Positions 42,074 to 50,133 of a DNA stretch of 64,000 nucleotides are shown in pieces (position 1 is the stretch's first letter; every line of letters starts with the position of its first letter). The stretch covers positions 1,240,001 to 1,304,000 of the forward strand of contig OZ242017.1 of NCBI GenBank assembly GCA_965204835.1, given 5' to 3'. The notes beneath the pieces were generated by a model, which worked only from the letters and a program-made list of their open reading frames with translations, was not told where the DNA came from and made no database searches. Made by a program: the position numbers and the translations under genes. This DNA is from VXMT01 sp965204835 (GTDB taxonomy: Bacteria; Chloroflexota; Dehalococcoidia; UBA2979).

Positions 42074-43147
42074 CTACTCCTCGTCGACCGGCTCGTCGAG
42101 GCGGTAGAGGGCGGCCATCGCCGGGTCGCGGTCGGCGATGAGCCGGGCCACGTCGAGGATGACCTGCGCCTGCTTGTAGGTGGCGTCGTCCTGCATCTTG
42201 CCGTCGAGCATCACCACGCCGGAGCCGTCGCCCATCACGTGGTCGATGCGCCGCGCGAACGCGACCTCGTCGGGCGGCGGGCTGAAGACGCGGTTCGCGA
42301 TCTCGACCTGGCTCGGGTGCAGCGACCACGCGCCGACGCAACCCATCAGGAACGCGCCGCGGAACTGGTCCTCGCACGCCAGCGGGTCGGCGATGTCCCC
42401 GAACGGACCGTAGTACGGCAACGAGCCGGCCTCGACGCAGGCGTCCACCATGCGCGCGAGCGTGTAGTGCCAGAGGTCCTGCTGCGCGGTCGCGCGCGGC
42501 GCGTCGGCGTCGTCGGCGTCGGGGTCCTCGCGCACGAGGTAGCCGGGGTGCCCGCCGCCGACGCGCGTCGTCTTCATGCGCCGCGAAGCGGCGAGGTCGG
42601 ACGGGCCCAGGCTCATGCCCTGCATGCGCGGGCTGGCCTGCGCGATCTCCTCGACGTGGTTGACGCCGCCCGCGGTCTCGAGGATGGCGTGGATGAGCAG
42701 CGGCCGCTCGATCCCGTGCCGGCCCTCGAGCTGCGCGAGCAGCTGGTCGGCGTAGTGGATGTCCCAGGGCCCGGTCACCTTCGGGATCATGATCACGTCG
42801 AGCGTCTGGCCGATCTCGCCCACGAGCTCGATGAAGTCGTCCAGCACCCACGGGCTGTCGAGGCTGTTGACGCGCGTCCAGAGCGAGCAGTTGCCGAGGT
42901 CGGCCGTCTGCGCCACCTCGATCAGGCCGCGTCGCGCCTCGATCTTGCGGTCGGAGGGTACGGCGTCCTCGAGGTTGCCGACGAGCACGTCGACGGTCTG
43001 CGCCATCTGCGGCACGCGGGCGCGCATGCGCTCCTGCGAGGGGTCGAAGAAGTGCAGCGACCGCGACGGCGTGATGGGGATCTCGTCGAGGGGCGGCGGC
43101 GCCCCGAGTGCCATCGGTTTACGGAAGTCGCGGGGACTGCGGGGCAT
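42074..43147 (-). CDS. mcl: Malyl-CoA / beta-methylmalyl-CoA lyase
   Basis: A 357-residue TIM-barrel lyase that I recognise from the Chloroflexus malyl-CoA lyase. Shared stretches include VDVLVGNLEDAVP, NSPWVLDDFIELV, VIMIPKVTGPWDIH, MKTTRVGGGHPGYL, YYGPFGDI and GSGVVMLDGKMQDDATYKQA. The enzyme cleaves malyl-CoA to acetyl-CoA and glyoxylate, and beta-methylmalyl-CoA to propionyl-CoA and glyoxylate, or runs in reverse. GGAGA stands 6 nt before the ATG. First gene of the operon with both ligase subunits and a ferredoxin, driven by the promoter at 43222-43250. Confidence 0.92.
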   Translation of the reverse strand: MPRSPRDFRKPMALGAPPPLDEIPITPSRSLHFFDPSQERMRARVPQMAQTVDVLVGNLEDAVPSDRKIEARRGLIEVAQTADLGNCSLWTRVNSLDSPWVLDDFIELVGEIGQTLDVIMIPKVTGPWDIHYADQLLAQLEGRHGIERPLLIHAILETAGGVNHVEEIAQASPRMQGMSLGPSDLAASRRMKTTRVGGGHPGYLVREDPDADDADAPRATAQQDLWHYTLARMVDACVEAGSLPYYGPFGDIADPLACEDQFRGAFLMGCVGAWSLHPSQVEIANRVFSPPPDEVAFARRIDHVMGDGSGVVMLDGKMQDDATYKQAQVILDVARLIADRDPAMAALYRLDEPVDEE

Positions 43148-43221
43148 GAGGGATCTCCACGTGTCGGGCGTGTCGCGACCGCGCGGTGCGTGCGGCCGGT
43201 GCGGGGCTGCGGGCCGTCGGC

Positions 43222-43250
43222 AAGCTAGCGAGCGCCCGGGGTAGGGTCAA
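43222..43250 (-). promoter_or_regulatory. Sigma-70-like promoter of lyase operon
   Basis: Minus-strand TTGACC (43250-43245), 17-nt spacer and TAGCTT (43227-43222), about 75 nt before the lyase ATG. It is one of the best -35/-10 pairs in the window. Confidence 0.55.
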
Positions 43251-43272
43251 CGCAGGCTCGCGCCTGCCTATC

Positions 43273-44187
43273 CTACTCGCGCGCCGCGCCCTCCGTGCGT
43301 GGGCGCCGGGTGAAGAGTCCGGGTCGCTCGGAGTCCAGGAACACACGGTCGAGCAGCGCCGCGGGGACGAGGATCGCGAGGCCGGCCACCGCGAGCCAGA
43401 GCGCGTTGCGGACGCCGCCACCGAGCAGCGACTGCGCGATCTCGCGCGCCTCGTTGCCGATCACGTCGTCCTCGCCCACGAACCCGACGCCGACGCGCAG
43501 CGCGACCGTGGGCACGATGACGAGTGCGGCCGCGCCGATGGCGACCGCGCCGAGACGCACGAACCGGCCGAGCCCGACGGCCAGCACCAGGCTCACCGCG
43601 GCGAGGACCGCACTCGCGGTGCCGAGGGGCGAGACGTACCCCGCCCAGCGGTCGTGCCGCGCGACGTTGAGTCCGTCGATCACCGCCTGCATCAGGCCCG
43701 CGCTGGAGAGTCGCGAGACGGCGGGGAGGTCCCCGCCGGGGTCTGCGAACGCGCCGCTCCCCTCGGTCCGCAGCAGCGCGGCGCTCTCTGCGAGCAGGCT
43801 CGCTCGCAACGCCGGTGGCGTCTGTGCCTGCGATGCCGGCACCTGCACCTCGAGCGGGTACCCGGGCACCTCGACACGCTCCCCCGCGGCGACCTGCGCC
43901 GCGAGGTCGGCGCTGTGCAGCTCGATGAGGGCGTCGACTTCCGTCAGCACGATCACGGCGCGCTCCAGCGCGGGCAGTGCTGCCTCCTCGCTGGTGGCCT
44001 GCGTGGCGCTGTAGGCGGCCAGCCAGCCGGCGAGGGTCACGAGCAGGAGCAGAGCGGCGATCCAACCGAGGATGTCGCGGATGCCGCTGCCGGGGGCGAA
44101 CTCGGTGATGCCGGGCGACGCCTCGCCCCACTCCTCGTCCTCGTCGGGGTGTGGGTCGATGGGCGGCAGGGGCCGGCGCGCGCTCAT
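43273..44187 (-). CDS. Membrane protein of unknown function, 304 aa
   Basis: A 304-residue protein with about four hydrophobic helices: one near residues 38-58 after an acidic proline-rich N terminus, and three in the C-terminal third (about 198-290). The central extracytoplasmic part of about 130 residues is helical. Its ATG overlaps the stop of the RDD gene (ATGA), so the two are coupled. No family recognised. Confidence 0.7.
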   Translation of the reverse strand: MSARRPLPPIDPHPDEDEEWGEASPGITEFAPGSGIRDILGWIAALLLLVTLAGWLAAYSATQATSEEAALPALERAVIVLTEVDALIELHSADLAAQVAAGERVEVPGYPLEVQVPASQAQTPPALRASLLAESAALLRTEGSGAFADPGGDLPAVSRLSSAGLMQAVIDGLNVARHDRWAGYVSPLGTASAVLAAVSLVLAVGLGRFVRLGAVAIGAAALVIVPTVALRVGVGFVGEDDVIGNEAREIAQSLLGGGVRNALWLAVAGLAILVPAALLDRVFLDSERPGLFTRRPRTEGAARE

Positions 44188-44693
44188 CGGGCGCGCACCA
44201 GGCGCGTGCCCGTCGCGAGGTCGTAGAGGGGCCGGCGGACGACGCGCGTCACTCCGGTCAACACCAACATGATCACGGCTACTCCCAGCACGACGACGGC
44301 GATCCGGCGTGAGCCGCTCATCACCCCCGTCGCGGCGATCCAGACCCACAGTGGCAGCGCGGCCGGGTGCAGCACCAGCCGGGCCGCGCGCCGTCCGGGG
44401 GTGCCCTGGACGCGCAGGCCGCGCAGCGCCTGCCCCGTGGTCGCTCCGTACGTGTACAGGCGGTGCGCCTGCCATGCCGCCCATGTCGGCACCGTCGCGG
44501 TCACGAACGCGACGGCCGCGAGTGAGTCGAACTCCGGCACATCGTAGCGGCCGGCCTGCGTGCGGAGCAGCAGCCAGGCCGAGGCGACGATGAGCGCTGC
44601 GGCGATGATCAGCAGCAGCGCCGCCCAGTCGATCAACGTCGCGAGCAGCGCCGCGAAGCGTCCGGGTGTCTGCTCGTGTCCGGCCTCAACCAC
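44184..44693 (-). CDS. RDD-family membrane protein
   Basis: A 169-residue integral membrane protein with helices at about 18-40, 52-70 and 100-140 and the RDD-type charged features (GRFAALLATLIDW, then TTGQALRGLRVQG). RDD proteins are small membrane proteins of mostly unknown or transport-related function. The GTG at 44693 has no ribosome binding site, but TATGAT lies exactly 6 nt upstream, supporting this leaderless start over the longer open frame. Confidence 0.7.
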   Translation of the reverse strand: MVEAGHEQTPGRFAALLATLIDWAALLLIIAAALIVASAWLLLRTQAGRYDVPEFDSLAAVAFVTATVPTWAAWQAHRLYTYGATTGQALRGLRVQGTPGRRAARLVLHPAALPLWVWIAATGVMSGSRRIAVVVLGVAVIMLVLTGVTRVVRRPLYDLATGTRLVRAR

Positions 44694-44699
44694 TCCGCG

Positions 44700-44705
44700 A
44701 TCATA
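44700..44705 (-). promoter_or_regulatory. -10 box of RDD gene, leaderless
   Basis: Minus-strand TATGAT is followed by CGCGGA and the GTG start codon at 44693. It is paired with a divergent TACTGT box of the same geometry for the next gene. Confidence 0.5.
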
Positions 44706-44736
44706 CGGCTCGACGCCTTCGCGCGGGCGGTCGCGG

Positions 44737-44742
44737 TACTGT
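44737..44742 (+). promoter_or_regulatory. -10 box of protease-like gene, leaderless
   Basis: TACTGT is followed by GGAGAG and the GTG at 44749, again exactly 6 nt. Purines in the spacer could also serve as a very close ribosome binding site. Confidence 0.45.
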
Positions 44743-44748
44743 GGAGAG

Positions 44749-45870
44749 GTGCAGATCCCACGGATGGTCCCGCCCATCGCCGCCCTGCTGCTGGCCTTCG
44801 GCCTGTGGCTCGGCCTGTTCGGGCTCCGCGAGGCGCGCGCGGGCGACGGCTTCGACCTGCTGCACTGGGAACTCGCGACGGTCGCGAACAAGGCGATGTT
44901 CGCGCTCGGCGAGCCGCTGCGCGACGACCCGCCCGCCGACGAGGCGCTCCGGCGCTACTTCGCGCTCGACGACCGCTACGGCGAGGAGGCGGGCAGGCTG
45001 GAGAACGTGGTCGAGGCCGTGGTCGAGGGGCGCGTCGACGCAGCCATCCGCGAGGCCGGCATCAGCTTCCGGGTCCCCCTCCCGGGCGCCCTCGCCGTCT
45101 GGCCACCGGTGGACATCGAGTTGACGCGCTCGCCTCGTGTCCTCGTGACCTCGCCGCGGGCCGAGATCCTGCGGGTGCAGGACCGCCTGCTGCGCGCCGA
45201 CCTCACCCTGCGCGAGCGCGACACCATCGAGCGCGAGGCCGAGGAGCGCGACTCCACGATCTCCGTGCTCGCCATCCCGACCGGGGGCGTCGCGACCTAC
45301 CCGGCGATCGTGCGGGCCTCGGCGAGCTATCGCTCGCTCGTCGCCACGGCCGCGCACGAGTGGGTACACCACTACCTCGCCTTCTACCCGCTCGGCCTCG
45401 CGATCTACGAGGACCCCGACGGGCTCACCATCAACGAGACGGTCGCGAGCATCGCCGGCGACGAGCTCGGCGCGATGGTCCTCGCCCGCCACGGCGACCC
45501 GGAGCCGCCCCGCCCACCGGGGCGCGCGCCCACGATCGACCGTGACGAGGTGCTGCGAGACCTTCACGCCGAGGTCGACCAGCTGCTCGCTGCGGGACGG
45601 ATCGAGGAGGCGGAGCGGCGGATGGAAGAGGTACGGGAGCTCCTCGATGACCATGGCGTCCGCATCCGCCGCATCAACCAGGCGTTCTTCGCCTTCTACG
45701 GCACGTACGCCTCGCGGCCCGATGCGATCCACCCGCTCGGCGGCCAGCTCACCGAGATCCGCGAGCGCGCCGGGACGCTCGCACGGTTCCTGGAGCTGGT
45801 GCGGGAGGTGACGAGCGCCGCGGAGGTGGAGGAGCTACTCGGCCGGCTGCGTGCTGGCGGTGGGCGCTGA
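44749..45870 (+). CDS. Membrane-anchored HExxH metalloprotease-like protein
   Basis: A 373-residue protein with an N-terminal signal anchor (PPIAALLLAFGLWLGLFGL) and an extracytoplasmic body. The zinc motif AAHEWVHHYLAFYPLG (HExxH, near residue 203) and a downstream Glu-containing helix (TINETVASIAGDEL) are the hallmarks of a gluzincin-type peptidase. A helical C terminus follows. The start GTG has TACTGT 6 nt upstream. Its 3' end overlaps the convergent penicillin-binding protein gene by 36 nt. The substrate is unknown; a role in envelope maintenance is a guess from position. Confidence 0.75.
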   Translation: MQIPRMVPPIAALLLAFGLWLGLFGLREARAGDGFDLLHWELATVANKAMFALGEPLRDDPPADEALRRYFALDDRYGEEAGRLENVVEAVVEGRVDAAIREAGISFRVPLPGALAVWPPVDIELTRSPRVLVTSPRAEILRVQDRLLRADLTLRERDTIEREAEERDSTISVLAIPTGGVATYPAIVRASASYRSLVATAAHEWVHHYLAFYPLGLAIYEDPDGLTINETVASIAGDELGAMVLARHGDPEPPRPPGRAPTIDRDEVLRDLHAEVDQLLAAGRIEEAERRMEEVRELLDDHGVRIRRINQAFFAFYGTYASRPDAIHPLGGQLTEIRERAGTLARFLELVREVTSAAEVEELLGRLRAGGGR

Positions 45871-48800
45871 CGGCTGGGCTTCGCCGTTGCGGACGGTCAC
45901 GCTGGTGCGCGTCTCGGCCACGTTGCCCTCCCGGTCCTGCACGGTGAGTCGGATGGTGTAGATGCCGTCGGCGACGGTGGTGGTGTCCCAGGAGCCGAGG
46001 GGGCCCGTGACGCTGATCCGGCGGTCGCGGCGCACGTTCGTCCACTCGCCCGGCTGCAGGCCCGCGCCGATGTCGATGCTGACCTCGCGCAGGCTGATCG
46101 CGAACGCGATGCCGCGCAGGGTGACCTGGCCGGACAGCACGGCGTCGGCCTCCGGCTCGGCGATCTGCGCGATCGGCGCCCGGTCATACCTCGCCGCGTC
46201 GTCGCCGTTGCTGACGGTGACGGGTACGGAGAAGCGGAGCTGGCCACGGTCGGCGTCCTGCAGGCGGACCCGCAGCGAGTAGGCGCCGTCGGTCAGTGAC
46301 GTCGTGTCCCACTCGGCGAGCGCGCCTGCCACCACCGGGGTGCTCGACTCGTGCAGCAGCAGCCACGAGTCGGGAGTCGAACCGCGGCCCCACTCCACGG
46401 TGTACGAGACGAACTCCGGCGATGTCGCGCGTCCCCCGACAACGACGGACCCGGAGACATCACCCGTGGAGCTCGGGGAGGAGATGAAGACGAACTCAGT
46501 GGGATCGACCGAGATCTCGGTGGGGGCGAGGTGTCGCACGATGTCCAGCTCCGCCGCCCAGTCGTCGAGGTCTTCCCACTCCTCGATCTCCTCGGTTGGC
46601 AGCACGAGCCGCACCTCGCGCGAGACAAAGGCCGCCGGGGTCTCGGGCGTCGCGAGCAGCCCGGTGCGGGCGTCGATGTCGATGGGCTGCCACCACGTGT
46701 CCTCGAGGTGCGCGAGGTCGTCCTCGTCCTCGCCCAGCACCTCCTCGGCGAAGAGCCCCGTGTAGCGTCCGGCCCCCGGGCAGTGCTCGCCGGGGAGCAT
46801 CCCGGAGGGCCAGCACAGCTCCCGGGTCTCGATCCCGCCGGGGTTCTCGAAGGAGGACGGGGCGATCCCGAGGTGGTCGTGCGCGAAGTCCATGAAGTCC
46901 CGCCACGACCGCCACGAGATGCGCGTCGAGGTGATGTTCACCATCGGCGAGTTGTCGGCGTTGCCCGCCCACACGCCGGCCACCAGGTCGGGCGTGTAGC
47001 CGAAGGCCCACGTGTCGCCGATCTCGCGGGAGTCCTCGTACGGCTCGCTCGTGCCGGTCTTCTGCGCCGACGAGCGCCCCGGCAGGTTCAGGCCGCCGCA
47101 CCCGAAGGTGAGGCACTGGGTGTCGGGGTCCGAGAGGATCGCCGTGATGAGGTAGGCGAAGTTCGGCCCTACCACCCGGCGCTCCGACGGCTGCTCGAAC
47201 TCGTAGAGGATGGTGCCGGAGTGGTCGCTCACCCGCAGCAGCGCGACGGGTTCGATGGTGCGCTCGCCGGGGTCGAAGCGCTCGAGCACGTCCTGGCCGC
47301 GCATGATCCCGTTGTTCGCGAGCACGCTGTAGGCGATCACCATGTCGTCCAGCCGGACGTCGACGCCGCCGAGGGTGAGCGAGGGCCCGTACCCGAGGGG
47401 GTTGTCGAGCGTGGTGATCCCCACCTGCTTGTAGACGGCCATCGTGTTCTCGATCCCGGCGAAGAGGATTGCCTTGAACGCGGGGATGTTGAGCGAGTTG
47501 CCCAGCGCGTCCCCGGCGGAGATCACGCCCTGGAAGTCCCCGCTCGGGTTGCGCGGCTCGAAGAAGTCGCCGGTGGCCGGGTCGATGATCTTGATCGGCG
47601 TGTCGAGGATCCCCGCGCCCGTGCTCCAGCCCTCCATGAACGCCGTCATGTACGTGAACGGCTTGAGCGTCGAGCCGGGCGAGTTGAGCGAGATCACGTT
47701 GTCGTTGCGGCCCTCGATGTCCTCGCGGAAGTAGTCGCGGCTGCCGACGTAGACCAGGATCTGCCCGGTCCGCGGGTCCATCGCGAAGAGCGCGCCGTTG
47801 TGGCCGTCGGAGCTCTCCTCGAACTCCGCGATCTTCTCCTCGAGGATGCGCTCCGCCTCCCGCTGCAGCGTGAGGTCGAGGGTCGTCACGACCTCCAGAC
47901 CGTCCTCGTAGAGCGCGCGCTCGCCGAAGCGCTCCGAGATCTCGTCGGCGATGCGGCCGAGGACGAAGTGCGGCGCCTCGATGTCGAAGCGGTTGGCCTT
48001 GAACTCGATCTCGCTGCCGCGCGCGCGCGCCGCCTCGACCTCGGTGATGATGCCGTGCCGGACCATGAGGCCGAGTACCTCGTGCTGCCGCGCGACCGCC
48101 TCGGGGAAGTTCGTCAGCGGGTTGTAGCGGGCGGGCGACGCGGGGATGCCCGCGAGTAGGGCCGCTTCGGGCAGCGTCAGCTCGCTGGCCTGCTTGCCGA
48201 AGTAGCCCTCGGACGCGGCCTCGATGCCGACGTAGATGCCGCCGTACGAGATCGAGTTGAGGTACCACTCGAGGATCTGGTCCTTGGTGTAGCGCTCCGT
48301 GAGCTCGAGCGCGATCGCCGCCTCCTTGAGCTTGCGCTCGACGGTGCGCTGCGTGCGCTCCTCCTTGGGGATGTAGACGTTCTTCGCAAGCTGCTGGGTG
48401 ATGGAGGAGCCGCCCGAGCCTTCGAAGAAGTCGGTGCCGCCGAACGGCGAGAGGTTCTCGACACCCGCGCGGGCGAGCCCGCGCACGTTGAGGCCGTTGT
48501 TCTCGTAGAAGCTCGCATCCTCCGTGGCGATCGTGGCGAGGATCACCCACTGCGAGATGTCGTCGAGCGGGACCGGGCGGCGCAGGCCACCGAACTCGTC
48601 GATGAACTCGTAGAGCAGTACCCCGTTGCGGTCGTAGACGCGCGCGCCGCCGCGCGGCAGGTCCGCGAGGAGCTGTTCAGGCGGCACGACGTCCACCACG
48701 AACTCGTCGTACTTCTTCTTGCCGTAGAGCAGCGACCCCCCGGCGGTGGTCAGGGCGCCGACGAGGAACAGCGCGAGCAGCCCGCCCAGGACCCAGACCC

Positions 48801-48885
48801 ACCGTCCGAGGTGCAGCCCGCCGCCGTTGCCGTTCGAGCGGCGTCGGCGGTTGCGCCGTCGCAGCACGCGTCGCGTGGGGGTCAT
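45835..48885 (-). CDS. Class A penicillin-binding protein (PBP1-type)
   Basis: A 1016-residue bifunctional peptidoglycan synthase. A basic cytoplasmic tail and TM helix (about 28-52) precede the GT51 glycosyltransferase domain (ATEDASFYENNGLN, GGSSITQQLAKN) and the transpeptidase domain with SxxK (SPGSTLKPFTYM), SxN (NSLNIP) and KTG (QKTGTSEP). The C terminus adds about 270 residues with two beta-sandwich-like repeats, each ending in a WDTTSLTDGAY or WDTTTVADGIY motif. The ATG at 48885 overlaps the methyltransferase stop (ATGA). Confidence 0.9.
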   Translation of the reverse strand: MTPTRRVLRRRNRRRRSNGNGGGLHLGRWVWVLGGLLALFLVGALTTAGGSLLYGKKKYDEFVVDVVPPEQLLADLPRGGARVYDRNGVLLYEFIDEFGGLRRPVPLDDISQWVILATIATEDASFYENNGLNVRGLARAGVENLSPFGGTDFFEGSGGSSITQQLAKNVYIPKEERTQRTVERKLKEAAIALELTERYTKDQILEWYLNSISYGGIYVGIEAASEGYFGKQASELTLPEAALLAGIPASPARYNPLTNFPEAVARQHEVLGLMVRHGIITEVEAARARGSEIEFKANRFDIEAPHFVLGRIADEISERFGERALYEDGLEVVTTLDLTLQREAERILEEKIAEFEESSDGHNGALFAMDPRTGQILVYVGSRDYFREDIEGRNDNVISLNSPGSTLKPFTYMTAFMEGWSTGAGILDTPIKIIDPATGDFFEPRNPSGDFQGVISAGDALGNSLNIPAFKAILFAGIENTMAVYKQVGITTLDNPLGYGPSLTLGGVDVRLDDMVIAYSVLANNGIMRGQDVLERFDPGERTIEPVALLRVSDHSGTILYEFEQPSERRVVGPNFAYLITAILSDPDTQCLTFGCGGLNLPGRSSAQKTGTSEPYEDSREIGDTWAFGYTPDLVAGVWAGNADNSPMVNITSTRISWRSWRDFMDFAHDHLGIAPSSFENPGGIETRELCWPSGMLPGEHCPGAGRYTGLFAEEVLGEDEDDLAHLEDTWWQPIDIDARTGLLATPETPAAFVSREVRLVLPTEEIEEWEDLDDWAAELDIVRHLAPTEISVDPTEFVFISSPSSTGDVSGSVVVGGRATSPEFVSYTVEWGRGSTPDSWLLLHESSTPVVAGALAEWDTTSLTDGAYSLRVRLQDADRGQLRFSVPVTVSNGDDAARYDRAPIAQIAEPEADAVLSGQVTLRGIAFAISLREVSIDIGAGLQPGEWTNVRRDRRISVTGPLGSWDTTTVADGIYTIRLTVQDREGNVAETRTSVTVRNGEAQPSAPTASTQPAE

Positions 48886-49793
48886 GCGGACCCCCGCACG
48901 CGCAGCACCAGCAGGTGCGAGAGCCCGAAGCGACGCCACCACGTCCGCTCGGCGCCGTAGCAGACCGCGCGCACGACGCGCGCGATGCGCGGCCAGCGCG
49001 CCTCGATGTTGTCGAAGCCCGGGTAGACGTAGGTGTGTTCGAGGACCTCGAGGCCGGACGCGGCCAGCAGCGGGGCCCAGTCACCGGCCTCGTACACGCG
49101 CGCGTGCGGGACGAAGCGGTCACGGACGCGGCGCGGCAGCCAGTTCACGAGCGGGATGTTGCCGAAGATGTAGCGCCCCCGGAAGAACACGCCGTGCGTC
49201 TCGAACGGGTAGAGCCGGTTCGGCGCGAAGATCACGACGCGCCCGCCGGGCGCGAGCACGCGCGCGACCTCGCGCAGCGTATCGACCTCGTCGGCGACAT
49301 GCTCGATCACCTCGTTGAGCACGACGACGTCGAGCGAGCCGTCCGCGAACGGCAGGGTCTCGCCCGCCGCGGCGACGAGCCCGCGCGCGCCACGCGCGCG
49401 CCCGTCGGCGAGGCGTGAACGCTCGATGTCGCAGCCGAGGGCCGACGCGCCGGCCTGCGCGAACGCGCGCACGTACTCCCCGACGCCGCAGCCAAGGTCG
49501 AGGACTCGCCTCCCGGCGAGCGGGGCGTGGCGATCGATCATCGCGAGGCGGCGCTGCTGGCCCGAGCGCCAGACGAAGCTCGGATTGCCGAGCCGGGCGG
49601 CGTCGGGCGCTTCGAGGTCCCTCGCCGCTTGTGCGGCGGGTGGCTCGCGAGGGGTGACGGATGGCGCCTGCTCAGCGATCGCTCTGCTCCCGGCCAGCGG
49701 TGGGGCGGTGGGGGAGTCGCTTCGATCGTAGCCGTTGACACGCCGCGACGCGAGGGCCGGCGCGGCTATGGTGCGACTCGTTATCTCGCACAT
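48882..49793 (-). CDS. Class I SAM-dependent methyltransferase
   Basis: About 303 residues. The SAM motif I is textbook (RVLDLGCGVGEYVRAFAQAG), followed by GCDIERSRL, LPFADGSLDVVVLNEVIEHV and VLAPGGRVVIFAPN; this resembles UbiE/arginine-like methyltransferases that act on small molecules or lipids. The ATG at 49793 has no ribosome binding site but is preceded by TACGCT-CACTAT, i.e. TANNNT plus 6 nt. The first 60 residues are low complexity, so the start is moderately sure. Cotranscribed with the penicillin-binding protein gene. Confidence 0.78.
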   Translation of the reverse strand: MCEITSRTIAAPALASRRVNGYDRSDSPTAPPLAGSRAIAEQAPSVTPREPPAAQAARDLEAPDAARLGNPSFVWRSGQQRRLAMIDRHAPLAGRRVLDLGCGVGEYVRAFAQAGASALGCDIERSRLADGRARGARGLVAAAGETLPFADGSLDVVVLNEVIEHVADEVDTLREVARVLAPGGRVVIFAPNRLYPFETHGVFFRGRYIFGNIPLVNWLPRRVRDRFVPHARVYEAGDWAPLLAASGLEVLEHTYVYPGFDNIEARWPRIARVVRAVCYGAERTWWRRFGLSHLLVLRVRGSA

Positions 49794-49838
49794 ATAGTGA
49801 GCGTACGGTTTCCGCTCCGTATCGCCGCGAGGTGCTCC

Positions 49839-50126
49839 CTGGAACTCACGACCGACGACGTACGCCACATCGCCCAGCTTGCCCGCGTCGCGCTCAGCGA
49901 CGAGGAGGTCGAGCGCTTCCGCGCCGAGCTGTGGAGCATCCTCGAACACTGCCAGGCGCTCAACGAGGTCGACACCGCCGACGTGCCGCCGACCGCCCAG
50001 TCCTTCCACCTCGTCAACGTCGAGCGCGACGACGAGCCGGGGCCCGCGGACACCACCGACGAGGTGCTCGCGAACGCACCGCGCCGCGAGGCCGACTACT
50101 TCCGCGTGCGCGCGGTGCTCGACTAG
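49839..50126 (+). CDS. gatC: Asp/Glu-tRNA amidotransferase subunit C, CTG start
   Basis: A 95-residue GatC (ELTTDDVRHIAQLARVALSDEE, then DEPGPADTTDEVLANAPRREADYFRV). It stabilises GatA in the amidotransferase that converts misacylated Glu-tRNA(Gln) or Asp-tRNA(Asn). The CTG at 49839 gives the family's usual N terminus and has GAGG 6 nt upstream. The GTG at 49797 adds 14 unlikely residues, has no ribosome binding site and lies inside a TATAGT box (49793-49798) that is itself a candidate -10. It precedes gatA by 7 nt. Confidence 0.88.
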   Translation: MELTTDDVRHIAQLARVALSDEEVERFRAELWSILEHCQALNEVDTADVPPTAQSFHLVNVERDDEPGPADTTDEVLANAPRREADYFRVRAVLD

Positions 50127-50133
50127 AAGCGCC

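Noticed and set aside
43252..43267. GCAGGC-TCGC-GCCTGC hairpin as terminator of the 43273 membrane-protein gene
   Set aside because: The stem is 6 bp with no following T tract, and it abuts the -35 of the lyase promoter; too weak to call.
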